A DNA stretch of 64,000 nucleotides from Ottelia alismoides (GCA_037367405.1 JAZKJV010010626.1:62001-126000), one strand, 5' to 3'; numbered from the stretch's first letter, positions 45,400 to 57,189 are shown. Notes: a model not told the origin generated them from the sequence alone. Translations and numbers: made by a program.

Positions 45400-46079
45400 T
45401 GGCGGATCCGATTACCAAATAACTTAAGCCCTTTCGAGGGTTACTGTCTAACAATAACCTCTCGCCCCAGAAACCCTCCCCGCTCGAAAACCCCAAAACA
45501 GCCGACCCCCTCTCGCGTTCTCCATTCCCCCGACTCCATCGCCGCTCGCCTCGCCGGCGCCGCCCTGAGGAGTCGCCGCCCCGACGCCTCGAAGCTGCTG
45601 CTCCAACGCCTCTCCGCCCCCTCGCCTCCAGTGCCTCGCCGCCCCCACGCCTCCTGCGCCTGGCCGTCTGCACTGTAAGTTAGGTTTTTTTTATTTTTGA
45701 TTATTTTTTGTTTTCTCTTCTACCTTTTTATATGTTGATAATGTTGAGGATAAATGTTAATGTGTTCTAAGTTATTGTTAGCAAATATGAATTGTTAGGT
45801 TATTTTTTCTTCATTTCATTTTGCTTAGGTTGATCTTAGAAGTAGTTGACATGTAGTTGCTTAGAATTGCTTAGGTTAAAGATGTTGAACTTAGATGTTA
45901 TCATGTTAATATGTTATTGTTACTTGTTAGCCAATAACAATGTTAGGTTAGCTTTTCATTTCTTAGGTTGTTTTTATTTCTTATTCCAAATGGTTAGTTA
46001 ATTTAGATACTTGTTGTTAATTAGATACTTGTGTTTGATGATTACTTGATTAGTAATTTCTGAGTTTGTGACTATGTAG
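45400..46079 (+). promoter_or_regulatory. hAT 5' untranslated exon and leader intron
   Basis: A C-rich exon-like stretch (about 45420-45674) ends in a strong donor ACT|GTAAGTTAGG; a 405-bp T-rich intron follows to the acceptor TATGTAG just before the transposase ATG. No long frame in the exon joins the transposase. Promoter elements were not located; the start of transcription is presumably near 45400, inside the subterminal repeat region. Confidence 0.55.
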
Positions 46080-48523
46080 ATGGATACACCTCCCGTGAAC
46101 GTCGCTTCTGGTAGCGACTCGTCTTTTTACGTGCCTCCAGGATCAACTGATCCTGCATGGCAATATGGTTATCTTTCGAACCGTACAGATCCGAATACAG
46201 TTACTTGCAGATTGTGCAAGAAGGTTGTCAAGGGAGGTGTGTACAGGTTCAAGCAACATCTAGCACACCGTAGAGGCAACGTGGCTGCATGTCCAAAGGT
46301 GGACGAAGATACGAAGAAGAAGATGATCGCATATCTTGATGACGTTGCAAGGAAGAAGAGCCAGAAAGCCGTTGATGTTCAAGAGCTGAGAGATGATGTT
46401 GATATCACTGGAGATGCGGGTTCGGCGAAGAGACCACGAGCATCCGACTCGTTGGAGCAGAATGTCGCATTGGAAGGTTCGCGTCAGATGACCATAAAAG
46501 ATGCATTCTCCAAAGAGTATCGTGATAGGGTCACCCCGTATATAGCCAACTGGGCATATACATCGGCGATTCCTTTTAATGCACTGACGACGAAGCCCTT
46601 CATGCAGATGGTGGAGGCGATTGGGAAGTATGGGCCTGGACTAAAGACTCCCACGAGGTATGAGCTTAGTGGTCCTCTTCTGAAGGATGCGGTGAAGAAA
46701 ATGCACGATGACTTGCAATGTCATCGTGATACGTGGAAGTCGACAGGATGCTCTTTGATGACCGATGCGTGGACAGACATGCGCGGAAGAAGCATCATCA
46801 ATTTTTGTGTTAATTGCACCTTGGGGACTTCATTTTTGAAGTCCATAGATGCCTCAAATGAGGCACACACTGCGGATTACATCTTCAAGCTGGTGGGTGA
46901 GTGTCTTAATGAAGTGGGCATAGATAATGTGGTTCAGATTGTGGCGGATAATGCATCTGCCAATGTAGCAGCGGGAAGATTGCTGCTCACCAAATATCCA
47001 CGGATTTGGTGGACTCCGTGCGCCGCGCACTCCCTTGATCTTGCTTTGGAGGAGATAAGCAAAGAGACGAAGGTGAGGAGTGCAATCACAAAGGCAAAGA
47101 AGCTTACGGTGTTTATATACTCTCACACCAAAACTCTAAGCTTGATGCGTAAGTTCACCAACAAGAGAGACATTGCAAGGCCTGGCCAAACAAGATTTGC
47201 AACCACTTTTCTTACTCTTGAGAGCCTGAACGAGAAGAAAGACAAGCTTAGATTGATGTTTTCCTCAGAAGAGTGGAGAAATTGCAAATGGTACAAGGCC
47301 AAGAGGGGAGAAACAGCGAGTTCTATTGTTTTCAGCCTTATATTTTGGAATCACGTTGCACACGCCGTCCGAGTTTTCACTCCATTGGTTCGTTTATTGC
47401 GTGTTGTTGACGCAGATCGACGTCCATCTATGGGTTTTGTGTACGGAGGGCTTGAAGAGGCCAAACGAGAGATAGTTGCATCATTCAATGGCGTGGAGTC
47501 ATCTTACAAATTTCTTGTGGATGCTGTTACCTCCAAGACCAAAGGGAGGCTCGATACTCCATTGCATCTAGCGGCTTATTACTTGAACCCATTTTTCTTC
47601 TACACCGAGTCTCGTGGTGATCCGGATGTTGTGGTGAGGAGAGGGTTTAAGGAGTGCATGGAAAGATTTTATCCAGATTTGGATGTACAAGATGCAATTA
47701 CCAGGGACGAGCTTCCAGCATACAGACTTGGTCGCGGTGATTTTGGCAAGCCTTTAGCTGTGAGACAGAGGATGACAAATGACAACAATTATGACCCAGG
47801 TATTTCATGCTGGACAATTCTCTCTTTGGCAATATTATATTATATTTATATTGATGAATTCTCTATTTAAATAGCTAACTGGTGGCATAATCATGGAGAT
47901 GACACGCCTTATTTGAAAGCCATGGCCATCAAGATCTTGAGCTTGACGTCTTCATCCTCCGGATGTGAGCGTAACTGGAGTACCTTTGACTCGGTAATGA
48001 CTCCATTCCATCGACCAAATTTGGTTACTAATAGTAAAGTATAATGTGGTAATTGATATAAATTTAAAATTTGAATTTTGATGTTCAGATCCATACCAAG
48101 AAGAGGAACAGATTGGAGACGAAGAAGCTGAATGATCTTGTGTATGTTCGTTTCAATTCGAACTTGCGGGAACGTCGAGTTGAAAAAGAAAAAGATCCTC
48201 TCTCATCTCGTTATCGTGCATACATGGCTGAATGGACTGGAGGTATCGATGCTCATGATGAGGAGGTTTTTCCAGGTTCCGGATTGACATGGAGTGCTGT
48301 AGCACATGCTAGTGGTGCTGAAGAGAATTTGGAACCGAGAAGGAGCCAGCGAGTTGACCGTAGCAAGGGAGCTTCATCTTCGAGCTCCAATGCTACACCG
48401 ATGAATGAGAACGAGGAGTTATATCTTGATGATATAGAAGAAGTAGAAGAAGAAGATGATGATGATGACGACGACGAAGAAGAAGAAGAGGAGATGGACT
48501 TGGATAATGACATTGAGGATTGA
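46080..48523 (+). CDS. hAT transposase, intact, three coding exons (757 aa)
   Basis: It excises and reinserts the hAT element. Exons 46080-47799, 47875-47993 and 48089-48523 (GT-AG introns of 75 and 95 bp) give 2274 nt without a stop. Domains: BED zinc finger at residues 25-75 (C43, C46, H60, C71 or H63); DUF659-type catalytic region about 165-325 with D229 (SLMTDAWTDMRGRSIINF) and D290 (IVADNASAN), then WWTPCAAHSLDLALE; C-terminal hAT dimerisation domain 574-660 with E605 in SSSSGCERNWS and HTKKRNRL; acidic tail of D/E runs, about 730-757. All three expected catalytic acids are present. A 5' untranslated exon ending at 45674 (CACT|GTAAGTTAG) probably splices to the ATG (acceptor GACTATGTAG). 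Confidence 0.93.
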
Positions 48524-48540
48524 TTCGATTGACATGTTGT

Positions 48541-48687
48541 AGTATTTTTTTGGACATGTTTTATGTGCTTTTGAACATTTCCTACTTGTAGTATTTTTTT
48601 GGACATGTTGTATGTGCTTTTGAACATTTCCTACTTGTAGGATTTTTTTGGACATGTTGTATGTGCTTTTGAACATTTGCTAGTGTT
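48541..48687. repeat. 49-bp tandem repeat, three copies, hAT 3' region
   Basis: The unit AGTATTTTTTTGGACATGTT ... TTTTGAACATTTCCTACTTGT starts at 48541, 48590 and 48639, with one or two differences per copy. It lies directly after the transposase stop, in the probable 3' untranslated region. Confidence 0.85.
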
Positions 48688-49205
48688 ATGTACCAAATAT
48701 TTTGAATGTTTGATCTTAACTTCCTTCATTTTTCCTTCTCTTGATGTTATTTCTTAAGCTCTTGAAAATATTAAATTTGTTAAAATTATGAAGATAAATG
48801 ATAGTATATATATTAAAATTTGATTTATATATTAAAAATAATTAAAAAATTCAAAACCGACTAATGCCCGACTAAATCCGATTACTCTCCCGACTGCCGA
48901 TTAATCCTTAGTCAGTGACCCTGCCGACCGAGTACCGACTGCCGACTTCTGCAACCTTGCTTCTGTCTATCAGTCAGATTATAAAAAGATTTACATTGTC
49001 GTGCTATATTTGACCAATCTTCTCTTGTGTTTCTGGACATACTCACGGGAAAGGTGATTGGATGTGGTCGTGAGCAGAGAGGACTCTACAGACTGGTTCA
49101 GCCTCCGTCTGTTGGTGTTGTTACCATTCCTCCTGGATCAGTTTCTCCTTTCATGTAGCATCTTCGCTTTGGACACCTTCCTCTGCAGAAGATGTGTCAT
49201 GTGGA

Positions 49206-50280
49206 TTTTTTTATATTAATTATTAAATATTTCGTTAGGTAGTCGACGGCCAGCGTAAAAAATAGTCGAATCTTTCAACATGGATTTGAGCAAGAATCCA
49301 TGTAGCCGACCCTACTTATAGTGGGAGAAGGCTTAGCACATTTTTTAATTATTAAATATTTCGTAATTAATTAAATAGGCATGAACTTAAGGAATTTAAA
49401 AAAATAGGTATCAATTGGCACCTGAGGTGCCGATTTGGTCTAGGGTTAATTGCATTGTTACCCTCTCTCTCCTTTTACTTATTATTCGACCATATAAACA
49501 ATAAAAATATGTTAAATTTTCTATTATACAAGAATGATGTATAAGACAATTAAATTTATTATATTAATAATTTTATTATACAAATATGATGTATATCTCT
49601 ATACTTAATTTCATTCTTTATTTTTGATATAACTTTAGAATATATTTTATTTGACATATCAAAAAAATCGTAATAAATAGAAATTAAATATAAAGACATT
49701 GATAGTGATATACGTGAGCTCAACATTGTACATTTTAACATTAATCAATTTTGAAAAAATACAATTATTGTATTAAAATCATAAAAGTATAACAATTTGT
49801 CTACACATAATAAAAAAATATGTTACAACATTTTATGTTTTCCATATCTTAAAAAATCCTTTCAGACCTCCCCCCCTTCTATGCATCCTTCTTTGTCATT
49901 TCCTTTTCCACCATCTCATGTTTTCTTGTGACTCTCCTCATGTGGCGTCTTCTTCTTCTGTTGCTGCTTGGTGTTTTGTTCCAAATGTGTTAAAATTTGC
50001 CATGCAGGATGCGCCCTAGCTGATGACTTCCGTGGAGGTTCGGCTGGTTGAGTATCTTGATCTCTCGTGCTCCTTACGCTTGTTGACTGTCGGGTTGGAT
50101 CTGATGGAGGAGGCTCACTTATTATTACCCCCTAGGAGGGTCTTCGAGGCGGCTTCGGAAGAAGTTGTGGTATTATCATGGGTATACCAAATAACTATCT
50201 GTCGAAGTCTGTTGTCTCGAATTGCTGAATACTGGCAAATAATTCTGCTTGAAGATCTGTCGAATTGTATTGAGTAGACG
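49206..50280. other. AT-rich spacer with a possible LINE 3' tail
   Basis: 49300-49335 reads CATGTAGCCGACCCTACTTA and then GTGGGAGAAGGCTT, the well-known 3' end wording of plant RTE-type LINEs. A second weak copy is at 58180-58215. The rest (49340-49860) is AT-rich with no gene. 49870-50280 has a small plus-strand frame with no motif. Confidence 0.4.
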
Positions 50281-53060
50281 GTGTGAGCTGAGAGGGTGCA
50301 GAGTCAAATTGACTCGAAAGACAAACAAATGATTATCCTCCAAACTGTGATTGACTCAAAGATTCTCCATATCCTGTAAGAATGAGATATTCATGTTATA
50401 GTAAATATTACAAAAAATAAACATAACTTCTTGAAAATAGTCATTCTATTAAATAAGTTATTTAAACCTGAAGGTTTAAATCTGGCTCATCGTATTGAGA
50501 CCCTAAAGCATTATATTCTATGTAGCTCATTTCTAGAAGATATTAATTATATTAGATACCATAATAAATGAAACGATTAGTAAGAGAGCTACAATTTAAT
50601 AAATCAAGCATAACAACCTGAAGATCCGAATCCTGATTGAATTGGCGGGTACCTTTGTCCGCTATATCCCGTACAAGTCATTTCTAATATATTTTCATAA
50701 TATTCAATAGTGAATGATATAGGCACTGAAATTGAGAAAAATATATGACGAACTTTTTGCAACCTGAAGTTCCAAAAATTGATTCTTGAATTGGTTGATG
50801 TTGTGACAACCCATGTGCACTGTATCATGCTATAATCTAGATAAAGAATTATTGCTATATTCCTAAAAAGCAATACACTAATTTAAGTTAATTATAGATA
50901 AAGAATTAATAGAAATCTGAAGTCGTAAACGTCGGTGGTTGTTGTGATCTCTCTCCGCAATATTCCGCATAATTCATACCTATAAGATTTGCATCATATA
51001 ATTAAAAAAATTAGTTGTCTGAAAGAGAATCAATTTAATATAATTTTACAACAAAGAAATAACGAAACCTGATGCTCTAGAAGTATGCTGCTCTTGTAAT
51101 GGCATGTACAGCTGGTCGTAGTGCTGGAACGGATACATCAACGAGAACATGTTGATTGTGTCATCAAAGTAATTAATTATATCTTCGACCTTTTTCATAC
51201 TCGAAGGCAAGTCTGTTGATCGTCTTATCTCATCTAAGTTGTTCCTTCCATGTAGAATTGTATCCACCTATTTAAATTATGATATAATAAGTTAATAGAA
51301 TATGGTAAAAATAAGTAAAATTATACGTAACATACCATGCGTCTTTCTACTGGTCCATGTGGTTGATAAGGTATTGTAGGAGGATGTGTCTGGATCCACC
51401 TTCTTGTTATATTCCAATACGACTACATGTAAATATTGTTGTTTGCATCCACGTGCTCAAATAAAAGTGTTGCTTCTCTCTCCTATCAACGATCCACGTA
51501 TTGTCGGTTATAGTAGACCAATTTAGAATGTCGGTACTTCTTGTCTTAGTACATCGAGAGACAACACTTATCCTCTCATCGGACACAGGGATATGTTGTC
51601 ACATCCCAAACTGGCGTGTTACACGATCAAGTACGTGTATAACTATAACATCGTAACATATTAGTGGCACTCGTCTCATCCAAATAGCCTGGCTACTTCT
51701 ACAAAGATGATGCAATTGTGCTATTTCTCCCTCGACGTATGGCGTCTAATTCATCTACATTTATTAAAAAATGACATGTAATCATTTACTCGAATTTATA
51801 AACATAGAGAACTATTTTGAATTTTTACCTAATGAACTTGGTGTGTATCCAACTCATTACGGTAAAATACAAGTGTTGCAGCTTGAACGTTCTCCTTACC
51901 ACTTTACACACGTATCCACTTTACACACGTATCCACTTCAAGACCGATAGTCCTCTGTTGATCTGCGTACCAGCTCGCACCACTGGTCTTCCTATATGAA
52001 CATGCTCACATGCCCAAACCTGCATATTGAAAATATTAAATGATATAAATCGAAACAATGCGATCGAGAACTCGAGACATATGGAATACGTTACATACCT
52101 GCAAAACTGAAAAGAAGCCATCGATCCTCGACGTGCCGATCTTTACATCCCTATCCAGCTCAGAATATATGTGCGCCAAAGCAGCAACACCCCAAGCAAG
52201 TTGAGTGCATTCTTCCAATTCACATAAATGTAGTAAGTATCTATAAAAACAGATGAAGAGGTATTACTATGAACTCATTAAACACCAGAGAAATCTATTT
52301 TTGAATCGCAAATGCATATCTCAGAAGTACCATATCTCCGTTGCTATCTGCACGAACACTACAACCTATATGATAAAAAATAAGTGCTCTAACTATACAA
52401 GTTGCTTCTTGTTCATCTTCAATATCCAGTAGCGGATGTTCATGACTAAAGAAGACGTCGCGTATGCATGATAGTTTCACTTTTCCACTCTTTATCCGAG
52501 TGGATATTACTCCTAACAAACTCAAACATAGTGCATCTCATCCCCCTGTCGATACATTAGGACCAGTGACAGGATGACCGTCAACTCTCAACCCCAATAA
52601 TCAATCCCATATCCTGTAAGGTAATAGTGGATTCCCCAAATCGTAGGCGAAAAGTACGAGTCTCAGGTATCTACCGCTTCAGTAAATTAGTCAGTAAGGA
52701 AGCCTGTAAGGTAATAGTGGATTCCCCAAATCGTAGGCGAAAAGTACGAGTCTCAGGTATCTACCGCTTCAGTAAACTAGTCAGTAAGGAAGGATCCATC
52801 TGTACCCTTCTCATGTTCACTACGTATGAGAAACCCGATGATTCTAACACTCGTATTATTGCACTCTTCTTTTCAAAAGTATTGTTGAGCAGCTCATTAT
52901 GTTCAACAAATCAAATCATTAAAATATGTTGATCAAAACATAAGTAAGAATATAAACCAAGCAGGAAACTATAAATCTTAATTACTTACCGAGCTGGTAG
53001 GTTGCATGTACAACACTAACGTATCTATGGGTCCAAGTACTCTATCCATTTGTGCATCTA
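50281..53060 (-). pseudogene. Plant mobile domain (PMD) gene relic, multi-exon
   Basis: PMD proteins (MAIN/MAIL-like, often carried by Mutator-type transposons) have a domain of about 350 residues of unclear biochemical role. On the minus strand: MDRVLGPIDTLVLYMQPTSS (53059-53000, ending at donor GTAAGTAATT); SAIIRVLESSGF then MDPSLLTSLLKR.IPETRTFR (52880-52740), matching the family's RW.PETHTFHLP.GE.TITLQD; RVDGHPVTGPN (52590); LLGVISTRIKSGKV; LAWGVAALAHIYSELDRDV (52200); VWACEHVHIGRPVVRAGT (52015-51950); HGPVERRM and VDTILHGRNNLDEIR (51350-51220). Stops replace two Trp codons and there is at least one frameshift (extra G near 52597). Downstream Gln/Tyr-rich exons (50940, 50630) are tentative. 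Confidence 0.75.
52613..52792 (-). repeat. 90-bp in-frame tandem duplication in PMD relic
   Basis: Two copies, 52613-52702 and 52703-52792, differ at one base (AAATTAG/AAACTAG). The unit is exactly 30 codons and covers the PETRTFRLRFGESTITLQ core. Both copies carry the same TAG in place of the family Trp codon. Confidence 0.9.
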
Positions 53061-53960
53061 CATGTAACAATTAAACATGTTATTAACAAATTAATTGTAA
53101 ATTTATTTGCAAATAAAATTTATAATACACAATTAAAATGCCCTTACAGATCCATGTACTCTATCCATGTGTTCTTTTGTTTTTCCTGGACAACTTAATC
53201 TATTGACCCTGTTGCTTGCAGATTTTACATAATTTTGGACGTACACACTTTTCATCCATTTCATTTCTAATTCTTTCCTATACAGGTCGTTCAGGATTCC
53301 CTCCCGATTATTGGAGGTAGCATAATAATGTCCTCTTCAGCTCCCCAATAACGTTTATCTGGGATGTGATAAAAGAAGAAGGTGTACGCTTGACGATAAT
53401 ATTCGTTAGAATAATATTATGAGCAAAGATTATAGTTATGCAAGTGTGTACGCGTATGTGAATCTATGACTATGACATGTGGACATACAAAGTGTTTCAT
53501 CTGCATAAAACCACACATTCAGTCACTTTTTCGACCATTTAAGTTGACTTCATATGCATATCCATCACGATCGCAGACTTGAAATTGTGTTAGTGAAAAT
53601 CGTCGTACGTAGCATGGTCAAGGTTCAGAAAGTCGATATGCAGTATTCGTTCATTTTTCAACCATTTTCAAAATATTTGCAAATAGTTTTATAAAATAAT
53701 TTTGTTTCACACAAATAAAAGAAAAATTTTCAAACCAAAATATTTTTACAAAGATTGAAAGCATTTCTCAAAACATTTTTCAAATAGTTTTCAAAAAAAT
53801 CTTCAAATAGATTTTCAAATTACTTTCAAAATAATTTTCAAAATATTTTAACCTGAAATCAGTATATACAAACAGAAATTTGAGGAACTATCTTCATCTT
53901 TTTATTAGTTGATTTTACTGAATTTTACATGTATTTACATAGTATTTTAGCTATATTAAA
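53061..53960. other. No recognised gene; A/T-run region
   Basis: 53060-53400 might hold a non-coding upstream part of the PMD gene. 53640-53850 repeats TTTTCAAA(A/T)(A/T) words about every 20 bp. I see no gene. Confidence 0.4.
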
Positions 53961-55200
53961 AATACGAAAGTACGAGTTATGGTTAAAGTATATATATAAA
54001 ATATATACGACACCCCATATACTTAGATCGAATTATGTCCTCATAGTGAATAGAGAGTGACAAAGGAAGACATAACTCGTGCTAAATATAGAAAAGTGAA
54101 AAAGAATCTATACAATAACGACTCAAAGAATACAAAATGAATAGAAGTCGGTAATCCCCCCTATACTTTGGATCAAATAATCTTAAGTATAGAAAACTAT
54201 AGAAATGGGGAGAACTGAGGAAGAGAATGCACAGACTCAACGGCTCGACTTGCTCCCCTAATATGAACGACATCACTCCCCCTATACTTAGGGTAGGGTA
54301 TCCCAAGTATAAGCAACAACATGAGTGATCAACAGGATGAATATGAACAACATAAATCATTCATCCCCTACACTTATGATAAAACACATCCTAAGTATAT
54401 CACACTGATACAGACAAGAGGTGAACGATAACACAGAAGAAGGAAGGAGCAAATCGAGACGAAACTCATATATACAAGGTAGACATTGTTGTGGTGCCTC
54501 TCAACAAGTACTAGAGTTTACGCCCCTAGCTGGTTGCAAAGGGTAGGATAATGAAGTATCGAGGTTCAGGGCGAAATCTGTAATGCGAATACCGTACTAT
54601 AGCTGTTGTCTCAGTATGAGAGCAACATCGTGGTCAACAGTGCGAACGGTAACACCCCAATAAGCAATCAGGCGGGTGTCTGCTACTGGGTAAATAGAAG
54701 AAAAAGTCAAGTTAGATACTGGTAGCACAAATGAGATCTTAGGCTCAAGGTTAAAATGGAGTGAATGGTTGGAGCGGAAAAAATGAAACGTGGAGAAAGA
54801 AGGATCTGTCATGGAATCCTCCACGTCAATCACCGTCTAGAAAATTTCCCAAAATACATATGTATTTAATAATTATTATCGCATCATTAGCATTCATACA
54901 TGTGTAAATAATATTCGCATTTCATCATGTATGATTGCATAAAATAAAGAATCAGAAAAATCCAAGTGTAAATTAGCCTAAAAAGCTGCTAACTTCCCTT
55001 ATTTTTAATTAATCCTAACTCCAATTAACCTAAAACCACCTCCATTGTGTAGATATTACTAACAAGAATAAAAAAATATAAAAAATGCTAATTCAAATAA
55101 GTGTCAAATAATCTCAAAACCAAATTTCACATCTGACGTACTAAAACGCGCATATCTCTCTCATACAGTGTCCGATTTTGATCTACTCACTTTTAAGCGT
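53961..55200. mobile_element. Relic related to element L
   Basis: 53966-54010 (GAAAGTACGAGTTATGG, AAAGTATATATATAAAATAT) parallels L at 24425-24470. Four PPT-like boxes follow (about 54010, 54157, 54277, 54365), the last three with CCTAAGTAT/CTTAAGTAT partners as in L. 54870-55200 resembles the start of L's LTR but in the opposite orientation (ATTAGCATTCATACATG; CATATCTCTCTCATACAG; TCTACTCACTTT). The pieces are rearranged and non-coding. Confidence 0.6.
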
Positions 55201-56612
55201 CTGTGGTCAGTTGTAAATGGGTCTTTACTGTCAAGTATAATGCGGATGGCAGCCTTGATCGCTACAAAGCAAGGCTAGTGACCCGTGGATTCACTCAGAC
55301 CTATGGGGTGGACTATATGGACACCTTCTCTCCGGTGGCACGTCATTCAACGCTACGTATTCTCCTTTCTGTTGCAGTGGTACGCGATTGGCCCTTGTTT
55401 CAGCTTGATGTCAAAATACCTTTTTGTATGGAGATCTGCAGGAAGAAGTCTACATGCAGCAGCCTCCGGGGTTTGCTACTGTGGGGGAGTGTCATATGGT
55501 GTGTAGACTTCACAATGCCATATATGGCCTTAAACAAAGTCCGCGGGCATGGTTTCAGAAGCTTTCAGATCTCATCCAGACGCAAGGCTTCATAAGATCG
55601 AATGCTGACCACTCTTTATTTGTCCAGAAGACTCCCAGAGGTACTGTTGTTATTATGGTATATGTTGATGATATACTTGTTACGGGAGATGACATGCAGG
55701 GAATAAAGATGGCAAAAGCATTTCTAGGCAGTCAGTTTGTGACTAAGGATCTTGGTACTCTACAGTACTTTCTGGGATTGGAGTTTGCAAGGAATGCGCA
55801 TGGTCTTGTGATGACCCAAAGGAAATATATTACAGATATGCTTGTTGAGACATGTATGATTGGGTGTCGACCCTCTACTACTCCCATGGACCCCAGCATG
55901 AAGCTATATGGTGATGACACAGAGGAAGTTGATAAAAGAAGATATAGAGAAATTGTGGGAAAACTTCTCTATATTACCATCACCAGACCTGACACTGCGT
56001 TTGCAGTGAGTCGGGTGAGTCAATTCATGGAGCAACCCAGACAAGTACACATGGATGCTGTATACATGATACTGAGATATCTAAAGTCGTCTCCAGGTGC
56101 AGGTTTGTTGTTTAGGAAAGAAACAAATCTTTCTATTTCTGCATGTGCTGATGCGGACTATGCAGGATGTCCTAGAGATCGGAAATCTACCTCAGGATTT
56201 GCGGTATTCATTGGCAGTTCCTTAATCTCTTGGAAGAGCAAGAAACAGACAGTGGTGGCTAGATCTAGTGCTGAATCTGATGGTCCATGGCGCAGGGCTA
56301 GCACGGAAATGATTGTGGGTTCGAGCCGTATTAATAGATCTACATATAGATGTATCGTTACCCATGGCAGTTACAGTGGTGATAATCAAGCCGCGTTATT
56401 TATTGCTAATAATCCTGCATTTCATGAAAGGACGAAGCATATTGAGGTAGACTGCCACTATACCAGGGACATGATTCAGAAAGGGTTAATTTTCTACTTC
56501 TCATGTGAGTTCAGGTGAACAGACTGCAGATATTTTCACCAAGCCGTGGCTCAGAGGTCATTTCAGAAATGTACTTCCAAGCTGAGCATGATTGACATCT
56601 ATGCTCCATCTT
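55201..56612 (+). pseudogene. Copia J reverse transcriptase and RNase H
   Basis: Two overlapping frames: [20 protein letters not shown] to LFQLDVK (55290-55410), a one-base shift near 55412, then [20 protein letters not shown], the intact catalytic MVYVDDILVTGDD (55655-55693), LQYFLGLEFARNAHG, RHVGKLLYITITRPDTAFAV-like text, and RNase H with ADADYAGCPRDRKSTSGFAV and WKSKKQTVVARSSAES. A frame change near 56280 breaks the AESEYRAMA motif. GDNQAALFIANNPAFHER is regained, and a last shift lies near 56500. It is a rather young pseudogene with only three or four lesions. Confidence 0.9.
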
Positions 56613-56621
56613 GAGGGGGAG

Positions 56622-56764
56622 TGTAGAGATATTTCTAGTATTTATGTACTTAAGTGTCATGCTTATCTTTATTGTTCCGTCTTTTGTAATTTACCCATAG
56701 GCTTTCTCTATATAAGAGAGCCTAGGGTTCTCTGGAATAAACAAGTTCTTCATTTCCTACAACA
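56622..56764 (+). repeat. Copia J 3' LTR (143 bp)
   Basis: TGTAGAGATATTTCTAG ... ATTTCCTACAACA, with CTATATAAGAGAGCC as the promoter-like box. The same start as D and F LTRs places J in their subfamily. Confidence 0.8.
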
Positions 56765-57189
56765 TTTATGATCATTGTTTTGATCAGGAGCGCAATGGAG
56801 AGCCGACGATTGAGGTGGACGAGCGACTGGGGTATTAGTGGGCTAATATGATAGTGCCTCCTTTCTTGAGTCTATTGGGACTCGAGGTCGGGTTATTTTA
56901 GAGAAAAAGAGCATCCACATGCGAATAGGGAGATGGGTCGTTTATGGGTGGTGTCTAGCATGGAGGACATCCCATGGGAGATGAAGGGGCATTGTGTCTG
57001 GGCAGCTGAGAGGTCTCAACAATTCAAGGGATGCACATGATCCATTTGGCCCCAACATAGGTCAACCACTGGAGCCAACCAAATGGATTCAAATTTTGAT
57101 GTAAGAAAAACCACATGTGTAGATTGAAGAAAACTTGTATAGACTCAAGCAATCTCCCCAGGTAGCAGTATAAAAAGGTTTGATAACTT
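56765..57189. other. Unassigned
   Basis: About 425 bp of mixed sequence directly downstream of copia J. No frame, motif or repeat recognised. Confidence 0.35.

Larger units (their letters stand above)
45228..48959 (+). mobile_element. Complete hAT transposon (3732 bp)
   Basis: Perfect 8-bp target duplication CTTCTGTC (45220-45227, 48960-48967). Terminal inverted repeats CACTGTTGCAAAAGTCGGC and, from the right end, CAAGGTTGCAGAAGTCGGC (16 of 19 match). Subterminal regions are packed with CCGACTAGTCGG/GTCGG words (45240-45385; 48858-48945), likely transposase-binding sites. It carries one intact transposase gene. Inserted in the long-dead copia I, it looks clearly younger than its host. Confidence 0.95.
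43362..49205 (+). mobile_element. Copia element I, 5' half, split by a hAT transposon
   Basis: The 5' LTR at 43362-43504, a primer site TGGTATCAGAGG at 43505-43516, gag, protease, then the hAT transposon 45228-48959, then the start of GAG-pre-integrase to 49205, where it is cut off by AT-rich sequence. The join across the hAT is proven by the CTTCTGTC duplication. Integrase, reverse transcriptase and 3' LTR are missing. It belongs to the same short-LTR group as A and D. Confidence 0.85.
44941..49205 (+). pseudogene. Copia I protease and pre-integrase (two pieces)
   Basis: The first piece (44963-45219) carries DWIMDSRASHHLCGDRDQ, where the Gly of the DSGA site is Arg, so the protease is inactivated. 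The second piece (48968-49205), after the hAT, reads in changed frames as a LHCRAIFDQSSLVFLDILTG-like strand and then HLRFGHLPLQKMCHV, the GAG-pre-integrase box. The 3732-bp hAT separates the two. Confidence 0.75.
55201..56764 (+). mobile_element. Copia element J, 3' half with LTR
   Basis: Reverse transcriptase, RNase H, polypurine tract (TTGAGGGGGAG, 56611-56621) and 3' LTR (56622-56764) of a short-LTR copia element. It begins abruptly within [17 protein letters not shown] at the L-like relic. Its pol is the closest relative in the window to D. Its LTR is not close enough to copia I's for the two to be halves of one element. Confidence 0.85.

Noticed and set aside
48253..48676. Minus-strand serine-rich frames opposite the hAT transposase tail
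   Set aside because: Shadow of the acidic GAT/GAA run and of the 49-bp repeat.
43362..56764. Copia I (5' half) and copia J (3' half) as one element split by intervening DNA
   Set aside because: Their LTRs differ over most of their length apart from the first 12 bases and TATA area, and no matching break or duplication links 49205 to 55201.
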